DNA of 64,000 nt. It comes from Dermacentor variabilis (Eukaryota; Arthropoda; Arachnida; Ixodida; Ixodidae). The stretch lies in assembly GCF_050947875.1 (NCBI RefSeq), contig NC_134573.1:71301315-71365314 (forward strand). Direction: 5' to 3'. Each line of letters opens with the position of its first letter. Position 1 is the stretch's first letter. This document shows positions 24,801 through 31,939 of the stretch, piece after piece. The notes under the pieces were generated by a model. The model saw nothing but the letters and a program-made list of their open reading frames with translations. It had not been told where the DNA came from and ran no database searches. A program made the translations under genes and the position numbers.

Positions 24801-25206
24801 GCGGATTAAAGAAAGCATGCTGCCTTGCGTTCACTCACTAGGCAAGGAACTAAAGTGCAGAACTGGGACGGGCATGGCAAAATGACTTAATCGAACCAAC
24901 ATCGATGGTAAATTTATCGATGCTCGACATCTTGGACGTTGCAATAGCCGAGTGAAGCAACGTTTGCGAGCGCGGCTGAGCGAAATCGATTGTATTTCAT
25001 TAAGCTAGATGAGTCATGTCATAAGGCGAGGTGGGTACCTTTTGTTCCGGGTCCGTGAAGATGCTAACGTCGAGGTTTGTGATTATGAGCGACGTCGGAA
25101 GGTCGGATGTATCCGCCAAATCGTTCAACAACACTTCGCAATCTTCTAAGGCGCTGATTCGGTGGCACTCTTCCATGTCGCCCGACGCGCTATCACGGGT
25201 TTTCAT
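672..25206 (-). CDS. RCAN: Regulator of calcineurin (RCAN/calcipressin), four coding exons
   Basis: The product binds and modulates the Ca2+/calmodulin-dependent phosphatase calcineurin in the cytosol (Drosophila sarah/nebula, human RCAN1-3). Exons on the minus strand are 25206-25039, 8116-7943, 2840-2672 and 823-672: 168+174+169+152 nt, giving 220 codons plus TAG. All three introns have GT and AG ends, with phases 0, 0 and 1. The RRM-like domain starts near residue 36 (LPTSLIITNLD) and runs through exon 2 to NCYFAQ (109-114). The family signature FLISPPASPPVGW is at 135-147. The tail has a PxIxIT-like PGIMVH (184-189) and a TxxP-type TPRP (209-212), both calcineurin-docking types. Length is close to the ~197 residues of human RCAN1.4. 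The ATG at 25206 was chosen as the first Met of the exon; a second Met at residue 11 is an alternative. Identity rests on remembered family sequences, but all motifs occur in order and the reading frame is unbroken. Confidence 0.93.
851..1062 (-). mobile_element. RTE-type LINE 3' end fragment
   Basis: Starts with (ATC)n and continues as the reverse complement of the 3' coding end of the RTE copy at 15.9-18.8 kb. The shared blocks are the ones also seen antisense at 21.94-22.2 kb (TAATGCACACTGCACGATGA, CAAATTTTCTAATTTCATCA). It lies in RCAN intron 3, in the gene's orientation. Confidence 0.75.
1061..1091. repeat. Perfect 13-bp hairpin at a LINE junction
   Basis: TTAACTATTCCTG at 1061-1073 pairs with CAGGAATAGTTAA at 1079-1091 around a 5-base loop. 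It sits where the antisense RTE fragment meets the sense CR1/Jockey fragment. Confidence 0.8.
1092..1858 (+). mobile_element. CR1/Jockey-like LINE 3' end with (GATT)n tail
   Basis: The first ~225 bases translate to a typical C-terminal reverse-transcriptase tail (NITNLRVLANLKIRHSNY, then KERLSYALPSLLN). An AT-rich 3' UTR follows, then GAATGAAAATAAAG and the tail GATTGATTGATTGAT at ~1841-1855. It is 5'-truncated and lies antisense to RCAN in intron 3. Confidence 0.7.
1860..2170. repeat. Degenerate CACTCA-type repeat tract
   Basis: About 300 bases dominated by variants of CACTCA, CACTCACA and CTCATG with no fixed longer period. It follows the LINE tail. The serine/histidine/threonine-rich open frame here is a by-product of the repeat. 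Confidence 0.55.
2171..2671. other. RCAN intron 3, remainder
   Basis: Unremarkable AT-rich intron sequence. No coding region or repeat was recognised apart from the exon 3 donor at the right edge. Confidence 0.5.
2672..2840 (-). CDS. RCAN: RCAN coding exon 3
   Basis: Encodes residues 115-170 plus one base. The acceptor is GTTGCAG|ACA and the donor CCAG|GTGCGT, phase 1. It holds the diagnostic FLISPPASPPVGW box followed by INYDIITALANLAP. Reading past the donor gives a stop within a few codons, so splicing here is needed. Confidence 0.92.
2841..3553. other. RCAN intron 2, right of exon 3
   Basis: No gene or named repeat recognised. The reading frame at 3316-3615 has no recognisable domain and runs into the TTAA element. 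Confidence 0.45.
3558..5028. mobile_element. Kolobok-like TTAA element, copy A (1471 bp)
   Basis: Flanked by TTAA at 3554-3557 and 5029-5032. The termini are inverted: AGGGCCCCTGAAATGG on the left and, read inward, AGGGACCCTGAAACGC on the right. It is collinear with 29283-30743 over its whole length. It carries a minus-strand THAP zinc-finger relic at 4362-4535. A TTAA target duplication, termini of the TTAAAGG type and a THAP domain together point to the Kolobok/T2 superfamily. There is no complete transposase, so the copy is non-autonomous. It lies in RCAN intron 2. Confidence 0.8.
4359..4616 (-). pseudogene. THAP zinc-finger domain relic in TTAA element A
   Basis: The frame reads FVDCKRSDWQYVKLRHRVP, then RANWLLRIGLP, then RVCGRHFTPEDY and a stop. 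The spacing of C34, the HRVP block, W58, and C76-x2-H79 fits a THAP (C2CH) DNA-binding domain as in P-element, Kolobok and THAP1 proteins. The first zinc cysteine is replaced by Trp (residue 29, about 4532-4530); copy B keeps Cys there. Only this N-terminal domain remains; no catalytic region follows. Confidence 0.72.
5033..6075. other. RCAN intron 2, unassigned stretch
   Basis: AT-rich sequence with no coding region recognised. The part from about 5880 resembles a dispersed repeat (GTGTGGCGTCACAGATTTAA) but I cannot name it. Confidence 0.4.
6076..6668. mobile_element. TTAA-flanked MITE, family 3 (~593 bp)
   Basis: The right end reads CCTAGCGAGGGATCCT followed by TTAA (6669-6672). The left end near 6076 (AGTGCCCCTCACCAGG) is its imperfect inverse; the left TTAA is not preserved. 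The termini are of the same TTAAAGG type as the THAP elements, so this is probably another Kolobok-like family. No coding capacity was recognised. Confidence 0.55.
6673..7269. other. RCAN intron 2, unassigned stretch
   Basis: No gene or repeat recognised. The 131- and 129-residue open frames on the two strands here are unlike any protein I know. Confidence 0.4.
7270..7778. mobile_element. TTAA-flanked MITE, family 2, copy 1 (~509 bp)
   Basis: Collinear with the better copy at 47044-47549 (shared blocks ATTAGTAAATTACCTTTCCA, CTTGGTAAGCCAGAAAA, ATTTTGACGG). The right end CTTTAGTGTGCCT is followed by TTAA (7779-7782). The left TTAA has decayed to TTAC. Termini are inverted (AGGACACCAAAGAG against AGGCACACTAAAGAG). 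Confidence 0.72.
7943..8116 (-). CDS. RCAN: RCAN coding exon 2
   Basis: Encodes residues 57-114, from AKFEEMFE to CYFAQ. The acceptor is TGTGCAG|GCC and the donor CAG|GTCTGT. The exon is 174 nt (58 codons, phase 0 at both ends), which matches the size I recall for the equivalent vertebrate RCAN exon. It carries the RRM-like core, with FSYFRSFHRARVNF aligning to human ITFQYFKSFKRVRINF. Confidence 0.92.
8686..9466 (+). pseudogene. LINE ORF1 (coiled-coil/RNA-binding type), broken
   Basis: The N-terminus carries LRLLLSGDGEMNPGT, a degenerate 2A-like motif (consensus DxExNPGP), at about 8716-8760. A second piece from 9023 reads ALKQKNNALKARLKDLEGRS (coiled coil), then NLVFSGIPD, SSAHRIGK and RPNVVKD, the usual order in L1- and CR1-type ORF1 proteins. 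Stops and frame changes near 8889 and 8977 break it. The family role is to bind element RNA. Confidence 0.7.
9600..12334 (+). pseudogene. LINE ORF2 (APE endonuclease + reverse transcriptase), broken
   Basis: The endonuclease piece at 9716-9958 has LSDTVHNREIF and FRHGGGALIAVSEDLECLQF. At ~10022-10260 comes LTYFTCNTLDLLLTN. RT pieces follow: NPKKFWGIIN (~10645), KVVPLHKSGDKH and YYRPISLTSICYKIMEHV (~11034-11135), RVPQGLVLS (~11461), and KLFADDCAIY (~11549), where FADD is the catalytic box. VTLYKYLGVFLTLNLAW lies near 11755. The C-terminal region at 11969-12334 ends in VGIPLCRTTACSASFIP. At least five frame breaks are needed, so it is not functional. Confidence 0.75.
12859..13092 (-). pseudogene. 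Fragment of a dispersed tick ORF (MGRP...TPEEH)
   Basis: The minus strand reads MGRPHKVKTPEEHCEYDECRR. I associate MGRP-K-KTPEE starts with short repeated ORFs of unknown function in tick genomes; this is memory, not a search. A shorter, related trace (a TPEEHCE-like stretch) is seen on the minus strand near 51.33 kb. Confidence 0.35.
13370..13410 (+). repeat. (AAAC)n(AAAT)n microsatellite
   Basis: AATAAACAAACAAACAAATA continuing as AAATA repeats. It looks like the 3' tail of a retroposon, but the body upstream was not identified. Confidence 0.8.
13415..13729. other. RCAN intron 1, unassigned stretch
   Basis: No gene or repeat recognised. Confidence 0.4.
13730..15130. repeat. Degenerate ATGACGATG-type minisatellite with conserved blocks
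   Basis: About 1.4 kb of variants of ATGATGACAATGGCATGACG. Superimposed are longer blocks: GAAGCTGGAATGATG at ~14805, ~14890 and ~15025, and AGTGGCCCAAGCTGGTAGAC at 14941-14960, repeated with changes at ~15083-15102 and weakly near 14730. Minus-strand open frames here (up to 167 residues, Ser/His/Cys-rich) are repeat artefacts. Confidence 0.75.
15965..16660 (+). pseudogene. RTE LINE APE endonuclease, broken
   Basis: Reads MSNARTLSSEASLEVLLQEL, DIIGLSEVP, then MKVVQVYAPTSSHDDQEV and TILMGDFNAKVGKKQAG (16262-16420). GDFNAKVG holds the catalytic Asp and Asn of APE-type nucleases. In-frame stops occur near 16055, 16258 and 16541. Confidence 0.75.
17226..18750 (+). pseudogene. RTE LINE reverse transcriptase and C-terminus, broken
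   Basis: RT motifs in order: GKAAGEDQVTADLL (~17330), NANIILIHKKGDAKDLKNYR and PISLLS (~17455-17530), LYIAFIDYEKAFD (~17695-17735), KGVRQGDTISPMLF (~17875), and NLRFADDIALLSNSGDQLQY (~17995), with FADD as the catalytic box. A one-base frame change lies near 17750-17775. Stops at 18190, 18424 and 18640 interrupt the downstream region. Clearly inactive. Confidence 0.85.
18780..20430. other. RCAN intron 1, unassigned stretch
   Basis: No gene recognised. The part from about 20320 (AGTGGTCAAATATTGCAGTT...) may belong to a repeat related to the flanking LINE but I cannot place it. Confidence 0.4.
20438..21180 (-). mobile_element. I-type LINE 3' end (RNase H C-terminal part)
   Basis: The minus strand reads RSNDLVDEAARKAHEATLVS, then LLRTDTAQHFSKLARRMTLE and DPFMQLRLLPGLPRNEETM, the region after the last RNase H aspartate in I-type LINEs. 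The 3' UTR contains a GGCAGGGAGCTTAACCAGGA-type block and ends at a (GA)n run near 20440. It is 5'-truncated and lies in RCAN intron 1, in the gene's orientation. Confidence 0.7.
21181..21940. other. RCAN intron 1, unassigned stretch
   Basis: AT-rich; nothing recognised. Confidence 0.4.
21943..22215 (-). mobile_element. RTE-type LINE 3' end fragment
   Basis: Begins ATCATCATCAGCCTATTTTA and continues as the reverse complement of the RTE C-terminal coding region (CCTACGCTTTGCATGGCCGG is the family's RCM/GHV-type segment). Same family as 15.9-18.8 kb. Confidence 0.75.
22216..25038. other. RCAN intron 1, segment next to exon 1
   Basis: About 2.8 kb with no gene, LINE or SINE recognised. The 111- and 115-residue open frames (24237-23902 minus, 22037-22384 plus) show no known domain; the second is antisense RTE sequence in its first half. 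Confidence 0.4.
25039..25206 (-). CDS. RCAN: RCAN coding exon 1
   Basis: Encodes residues 1-56, ending in FTDPEQK. The donor reads AAAAG|GTACCC (intron begins at 25038), phase 0. It contains the first beta strand of the RRM-like domain (SLIITNLD). The frame stays open upstream of the ATG, so a non-coding or longer 5' part is possible. Confidence 0.88.
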
Positions 25207-25800
25207 TATAAGGACACCTACTACTCTTCGAAGTGGTAAGGCTAGCTTACGCGGCTTTTCAGGATGTCCTTCGGATATTTACAGATACACCGCTACGCCA
25301 CACACACAGCCATCACGCTCCGCGCACAAACGCGGAGAGCCTACGGGTGAGAAAGAGGCGCCCGCGTGGACAACTTAATAGAGAAAAAGAGGTAGATTTC
25401 GGTGGTAGGCAGCGCCATTATGGCGGCGCAATATTTCAACCATGGATGTCTGACTGTAGATCTATAGTTCTGGCCATGTTCTGGCGCGACGCGCATAGAC
25501 TTTCATACTTTTCATACATACAATTATTGTATAAAACCCTATGACGACGCGTGCCGCAATGCATGGAGTTTCCTACAATTGCATGAAACTCTATGCCGCA
25601 ACAGCAAGGAGGTTATATACTAAAGTATCTGGAGCAATAGCCACTGCGGGCGCCTATGGAAGCGAATGAAGCCACCAGCGGCCATATTGCCGGGGGCAAA
25701 AGAGGATGGGCTCAGCCGCGCACGCGCGGCACTCGAGTGCGTTTTCGATTCCCCTATCGAAAATTGCACAAATAATATCCGTTTATCTTACATAAGTATT
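25207..25800 (-). promoter_or_regulatory. Candidate RCAN 5' UTR/promoter region
   Basis: CpG-rich sequence just upstream of the RCAN start. It contains the inverted pair GCCATTATGGC near 25418, giving a GCCGCCAT (YY1/Pho-type) site on the gene strand, and GGCCATATTGCC near 25680. No clear TATA box was seen. The transcription start is unknown; this is position-based inference. Confidence 0.3.
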
Positions 25801-26044
25801 TTATTTGCGATGAGGCAATTTAGCTACAGTAATATATGATACTACATTTATTTTTCGCGTGCATAAAATCGTTTTAATGATTAGCTTAGTTTATGTATAA
25901 GCCTCCTTTGGCGAGTACCCCAGCTCGTACCTGCACAACAACGCGTAATTTTCGAATCGTTATAGTAGTGCAAATATAGATGATCGGTAGCGTTATGAGC
26001 GATTAGAAACAACTTAAGCAAATAAAAGAAACTGTCAGAGAGAA

Positions 26045-26475
26045 TATCCATAAGGATACCAAAGGGCTTCATAGAAAAATACACGGGGAAGCTTATAGTA
26101 GGGGTGGGCCAAATTGAAATTGGGGGAGGGCGAACTGACATATGGAGGTGGCCCAAGCTGAACTTCAGGGGTGGACCAACTTGAAATTTTAGGGTAGGCC
26201 CACTGAAATTTGGAAGTGGGCCAACTGAATGTAGGGATTAGGCCAACTTGAAATTTGGCGGTGAGCCAACTTGAAATTTGGGGGCGGTCCAAACCATAAA
26301 TTTCAATTTGGCCGAACCCCAAATTTCAGATCGCCGACTCAAAAATGTTAAGTTGGCCCACTTCGGAATTTCAGCTAGCGCCCCCCCCCCAAATTCCCCA
26401 CACCCCCCAGTTGGCCTACCCCTACTATAAGCTTGCCCATGCATTTTCTATGGAGGCCTATGTATCGATCCTATG
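26045..26475. repeat. Fold-back repeat built of GGGCCAACTTGAAATTTG units
   Basis: The left half holds several variants of GTGGGCCAACTTGAAATTTG; the right half holds their reverse complement. The outer arms also match inverted: GAAGCTTATAGTAGGGGTGG on the left and CCTACCCCTACTATAAGCTT on the right, followed outward by the CATAGAAAA/TTTTCTATG pair. It is an imperfect palindrome of about 430 bases. Confidence 0.75.
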
Positions 26476-26479
26476 GTCA

Positions 26480-27184
26480 ATTTTTATTGGTTTAATTTGT
26501 TTCTGCTCGCTTATAAAGGTACCAATCGCCAACATCTACACTAGTATAACGATTAAATGTCTTAACTTCGCAAATTACGCGTTTTTGTGCAAATACAAGA
26601 GATTACACTTTTCGCGTGACGGAGCAGGGCACTCGCGAAAGAATGCATATGCATCAACATACGCGCAATCTGAAGCGCTTCCACAGCAGCTTACTAGAAG
26701 ACAATAGTACATAATGCTCGGTACGTAGGCGCCCTTGTGCTTAAACACACACACATTGCGCTACGTACAATCAGACTGCCCGCGTACTTGAGCAGAACTC
26801 GAGCGCGCTGAAGCTAGCGGCGAAATCCCAGCCCAACCACATGCGGGGACACGCGAACGAGCATTTAAAGCGTAAATTTAACATCGAGACGCGTGTAATG
26901 TAGTAGACCACCTACGTGCATCTTCGCAATGGTTCCGAACTTAAGAAAATGCACGCCATACGGGCGGCAGTAAGCAAAGAGAAACATGTGCTTACAGGTG
27001 AACTGTTATTCTCGGCGTGCTCTTAAGTCGATTTGTACAGCCGAAAGCAACGCACGATTTCACCATGACCTACTGAGGTGCTGCAATGCTCTAGAGAAGC
27101 ATGCCACAATCATTACCATTACAATACCATCCTACACACACAGAGCATAGCACGCGTAATGCCAAGACGTGGAATCGTTCCTCA
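26480..27184. other. Unassigned intergenic stretch
   Basis: No gene or repeat recognised. Confidence 0.4.
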
Positions 27185-27305
27185 CCTGTGGCAAGTTTTT
27201 TTTTCATCCACTTTCATTGCCATTAATTTATCATTTCTTTAATTCAATTAGTAAGTACAAGTAATTTCCCCTATGTTGTTCTTGGTGTCCTTGTTGGCTG
27301 CTTAA
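27185..27305 (+). mobile_element. tRNA-type SINE, 3' part
   Basis: CAAGTTTTTTTTTCATCCAC followed by CATTGCCATTAATTTATCAT and CCCTATGTTGTTCTTGGTGT. I recognise this as the 3' body of a common tick SINE whose head is tRNA-like; the head is missing here. Recognition is from memory. Confidence 0.55.
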
Positions 27306-28590
27306 GATATCAGAACAGGTAGGCGTGTGGATGGCAACTTATTTACTCTTACTCAGTGTATGGAAATATCAAGAGTACAGAAAGCAGACGAAAGCAAATG
27401 CGGCCTTTTTAGACATTACAGGAGCGTATGACAACGTAGACCGCAACCTTTTGTGGTATATTCTGGAAGGGGAAGGCTTAGGCGTCGATTGTCAACAGCT
27501 TCTGAGAGAGGTTTAACTAGAAAATACCGTTTGCGTTGAATGGCAAGGGATGAGGAGCGAGGAGAAAGCTGATATCAACAAGAGGCTGAGGCAAGGGCGC
27601 CCTTTATCCCCGCTGCTGTTTATGATGCACATGGTGAGGATGGAGAGGACGCTAGAAGGTAGTAATATGGGGTTTAATCTTTCATACAGACAGGCGGGTA
27701 CAGTAGTAGAGCAGCAGCTTCCACGTTTATTTTATGCGGACGACGTTGTGTTGCTAGCTAACAAGCAAAGTGATTTGCAACGTCTGGCTAATATCTGTGG
27801 AAAGGAAGGAAAGAATTTAGGTTTGAAATTTAGTGTTAGAAAATCAGGTGTTATGGTATTCAATGAAAACAGTGAGCAGACAGTGGCAATACAGGGCCAG
27901 GAAATACCTCGGGTAAGAGAATATAAATACCTTGGTATGTGGATAAACGAAGGCAATATACATATATGGAAACACAGGAAAAACAATAACAGTAAAGGGG
28001 AAGAGAAATGCAGCCATAACGAAGCACAAAGCGCTATGGGGATACAATAGGTACGAGGTGCTCCAGGGTATGTGGAAATGTGTAATGGTTCCAGGACTTA
28101 GTTTTGGAAATGTGGTTGTTTGCTTGAAATCAGGGGTACAATTAGGACTCGATGGGAACCAAAAGTCAGTGGGTCGCCTCGCATTGGGCGCTCACAGGAA
28201 GACTACAAATGAAGCTGCGCAGGATCATATGGGCTGGACTAGTTTTGAAGTGAGGGAAGCTCGCAGTAAAATTGATTATGAAGAACCACTGAGGAATCTG
28301 GAAGAAAGTAAATGGGCTGGGAGCGTGTTGATGTATTTGAGCAGAAAAAACATTGATTCACAGTGGAGGAAAAGAACTAGGAAGCTTACCAGCAAGTATG
28401 CGGCCTGTGGGGTGGGCAGCACGGCAACAAAGAAGGTCAAGCGGAAAGTCAGAGAGGCTGAAATAATCCCATGGGTGGCGGCAATGGAAAAGAAACCGGC
28501 CATGAGTAACTATTTAAGGGGAAGAAAGCGACATCAGGAAATAAACAATTTATGATAACTCAAGGGGAAGCTCGTTACTTTGCACGGATT
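27306..28590 (+). mobile_element. Non-LTR retrotransposon RT and C-terminal part, decayed
   Basis: RT motifs: AAFLDITGAYDNVDRNLLWY (27397-27460), INKRLRQGRPLSPLLF (~27577), LPRLFYADDVVLLANKQSDL (~27718-27780, YADD catalytic box), and REYKYLGMWINEGN (~27917). Past a frame break the C-terminal region continues: VGRLALGAHRKTTNEAAQDH and KPAMSNYLRGRK. The copy ends near 28590, where it departs from the family member at 53.08-53.6 kb. The clade is not assigned. Confidence 0.8.
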
Positions 28591-28865
28591 CAGTGCAACT
28601 GTCTTCGCGCACCGTGCCTCTCTCAGGTCAGGTTAAGAACCTGCGGCAAGACGTTCGATTCCTCCATGGTGCGTGAGCCATACTCAAGTAAATCTTGCAA
28701 TCCCAGGCAGGCACGTGCCCAGGATTGCTTTTTTCAGGGGAGGCCCATCCCAAGGGAACTTTTCTATGCACATGACGGAGGGGGGTACCTTTACTAGTAC
28801 AAATGTGAATAACGCCCACCGTTACCCATAAAGACGCGTAAGCCCACAAAAGGGAAATGAAATAA

Positions 28866-28899
28866 GGTGTATCTCACAGGTACGCCTGTGAGATACACC
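28866..28899. repeat. Perfect 15-bp hairpin
   Basis: GGTGTATCTCACAGG pairs exactly with CCTGTGAGATACACC around the loop TACG. No run of T follows on either strand. Its role is unknown; it could be the tip of a decayed TIR or fold-back element. Confidence 0.8.
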
Positions 28900-29282
28900 G
28901 CTCCTTTACTTTGCAAACAAGAAACCACGTCAAATGGACTCGCGCATGAATAAAGCGCCGGAGCAAGAACAATTAAGTGTAAAATAAGGTTACTATAAAG
29001 TGTAAAATAAAGGTTACTATAGTAGAATGAACTTAAAAAACAGCAGATGGCAACCAAGGCACATGGACCACGCGGGGTTGTTACCCCGCCAGCAAATCAC
29101 AGAAGCAAACAAAATCGTCGTCATGGGGCATATTCAAAATGGCGTCGTGCTTGATACCTCCGGAGCGTCTGCTGTTCCTGAAGAGTCTTTTCATCGGCGG
29201 AAGCAGTGAGGTGTGCAACAGACATGGCCAAAGAGCATGGAGTCTGAGCATTTCACTCTTCAAAAGTCTGCGGTACAGTTAA

Positions 29283-30743
29283 AGGGCCCCTGAAACAGTT
29301 CGGACAAATTTTGTAGACGCGTAGGGTACAGCTTAAGTAGAACATTCGCACCACAATTTAACTGAAGCGTTACGTATTAACGGAGCTACAAGCGATTAGA
29401 AGTTACTCTCCTCTCTAGCCATGCTTTTCCTCCTCAACTCGTTCGCCGAGCGAGCGGGGCTAAGCCTAAGCTCCGCCTTCACTGGTTTGCGTCACGATGC
29501 GACGTCACATCGTCCACTTCCGGTTGTTTTGGAGCTCGCCCCCGCCTGCGCGAGACCTCTCCGCTAGCCGCTTGGCCGTCGGCCCCAAGCGCGTGCGTTG
29601 CAGCGTGCGTTGCGAGCATTCTATCGTAACGCCGAACGTGTCTTGTATTCCGGTCCACAGGCAAGCTGGTCATTTCGGCAAATAACTGGAGGCATAAACT
29701 CAAGCTGATGAAGGAACTTTAGCGTAGACGTACGTGAGCGGCCTGATCGGTGTGCATGGTCCGTACACTTGTTGGCGCGGCGCTTAACCAGCCAAACAAA
29801 GCGCTAATATTGCTCTAACCAAGTGTAAAACATTTTAAACATTTATAAAAAACAACGTGTTGATGATTACACTCCTGCGAAAAATACACACCAGCAGCAC
29901 TGTGTATGGTTGAGCTCTGTGCCACCAGGTGGCTGCACCGTGCAGACCATTCACATTTGCCCTTCTGCTCATCTCATGGCTCATCCCGTTACGGCACAGT
30001 CAAACGGCCAGACTCTGTCCCCTTGAGCTTGCGTTTGCCCTAATACCGGACTCGCGAAACGCTATTGCGTTAATAATCTTCCGGTGTAAAGTGGACGGCC
30101 ACAAACGCGCAAATCCTGGCGCCGATCGGATAGCGGCAGTCCGATGAGCAGCAGCCAGTTCGCTCGTATGCTGCCTTGCAGAGGGACACGATGTCGCAGC
30201 TTGACATATTGCCAGTCGCTACGTTTGCAGTCCACAAGGCAACAAAGTCGAATCATAGTGCTCGCGAAAAGAATAAGACCGACTTTGACCGCGGAGCTCT
30301 CGTCAAAATGGAGTACGTTGTAACACAAGCAGACCACACTTGCTGTGTGCCGGAAGTGCTTAAGTGTACTGAAAAATTGTTCTTGTGAATTCTCTTTATG
30401 CTACTTTCTTTTCATAAAAACAAATTAACTAACATTCCAACTATTACGAAGATCATTTGTTTACCATAAAGTTGGAAAAATTATCGATCACGCGCCCTGG
30501 TCAGCCAATCGGATAGCTCGCCCCACTGACGTCGTATGGGTGATTTCGGTCATATGGGTAGGGGCGGCTTAAAATTCCGCCGAGCAGTGCGCTGCGATCG
30601 GCAGCGATGTGCATTTTTAAAACCTTATAATAAATTACACGCTTTACGCAGAGCACTTAGATGTGTCAATTAATGATCAGAAGGACCTACTCTAACGACT
30701 CAGTACGTTTGTAGAAAATCGTCAAAAGCGTTTCAGGGTCCCT
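29283..30743. mobile_element. Kolobok-like TTAA element, copy B (1461 bp)
   Basis: Same orientation and nearly the same length as copy A at 3558-5028. TTAA is found at 29279-29282 and 30744-30747. Termini AGGGCCCCTGAAACAG and (inverted) AGGGACCCTGAAACGC. Differences from A are scattered substitutions and short indels, including loss of ~20 bases near 29900. It carries the better-preserved THAP domain on the minus strand. Confidence 0.82.
30082..30337 (-). pseudogene. THAP zinc-finger domain relic in TTAA element B
   Basis: Reads RLCCLVDCKRSDWQYVKLRH, then RVPLQGSIRANWLLLIGLPL and DLRVCGR. The C-x4-C (C32, C37) and the third Cys (C79) are present. A one-base insertion near 30093-30095 shifts the HFTPEDY block out of frame. 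The CC-L-V-D-C start is the usual THAP opening (CCVPGC-like). THAP domains bind DNA in P-element and Kolobok transposases. Confidence 0.75.
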
Positions 30744-30747
30744 TTAA

Positions 30748-31860
30748 TGAGCCCGTTTTACTCATGAAACGTCACTGCCAAGTGAAATTTGAAAGTAAAT
30801 AGTTGCAGCGAAGCAAGCATTTTATTTAATTTCAATAAAGAATTGGCATTCGCCATTGCACTATAATAGGCAAGGAAAAACATTTAAAGCTACGCGGTAA
30901 TAATTTTATTTTTGTGGTTATCGCCTTATTCATGTAACGGGAAAAGTTTGAAGTACGAATTATTTGCAGCCTCGCGGGGAAACAGTGGCTGGTAGTTATA
31001 TTTTTTTCTTATTTGCAGGTACTGTTGGCCGATTGGGCCGTTACAGGGGTGGGGTACAAATATGGCACAAAAGCCATCATTGCTTATATAAAGCAGCACT
31101 GTATAGCTAATACATATACTCATGCAAGTCGCAGCGTGCCATTATACATAAATATAATACAAAATCTGACATAACAATCACCATGTGAAACATAAAGCAG
31201 CAATGTATACGATACGATATGCAGTGAATCACGATACTACATTCTACAGCTTACATGATACATGTTACATCACATACATCACAACATTATACATAACGAT
31301 ACTACATTATACAACTTACGCGAGATGTGTTAGATCATGAGGATTCACTTAGGAAATATTTTGTAACCTTCGCTTCAAAATGTTCTACAGTTTGAGAATG
31401 ACAGATAGTATTCGGTAAATCATTCCGGTCTCTTAATTATGGTTCTAGGCAAAGAAGAGTATGCATATGTGTTCAAACGAGATTGAGATACTAGGAAGTT
31501 TCTGCGGTGGTCACTTCGTAGGCTCCGGACTTGTCGCGGAATTAGGTACTGCGCTGCATCAAAGTTAAAGAAATTTTGAGAAAGCAAAAAAAAAAGAAAA
31601 GAATTTTAGTATGGCTATGTGACGGCGTTTCGAGAGGGGGGCTACATTTAATTCTTGCAGCATCTCTGTTGCGCAATAAGTTCGGGAGTACCTTGAAAGA
31701 ATAAATCTAGCCGCCCTTCACTACACCCGCTAAATTTTATGAATTAATCCTTTTTGGTAGGAGTCCTATATGATGCTTGCACATTCCAGTATAGGCCATA
31801 CTATTGTTAAATACGCTGTTAACTTTACGGGGGCTAGAGCGAGTTTTAATTTGCGGCGTA
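30748..31860. other. Unassigned stretch with short internal repeats
   Basis: ACGATACTACATTCTACAGC at ~31231 recurs with changes 64 bases later. Minus-strand LPRTI and similar traces near 31.4-31.5 kb may be an old LINE C-terminus, but this is weak. Otherwise nothing recognised. Confidence 0.35.
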
Positions 31861-31939
31861 AGAAGAAGAAGAACAAAACTTTATTAGTAGAAAGAACTTC
31901 GTTGCCCCTAAAACGGGGTAACGCCGTGTGGTCGGGCCC

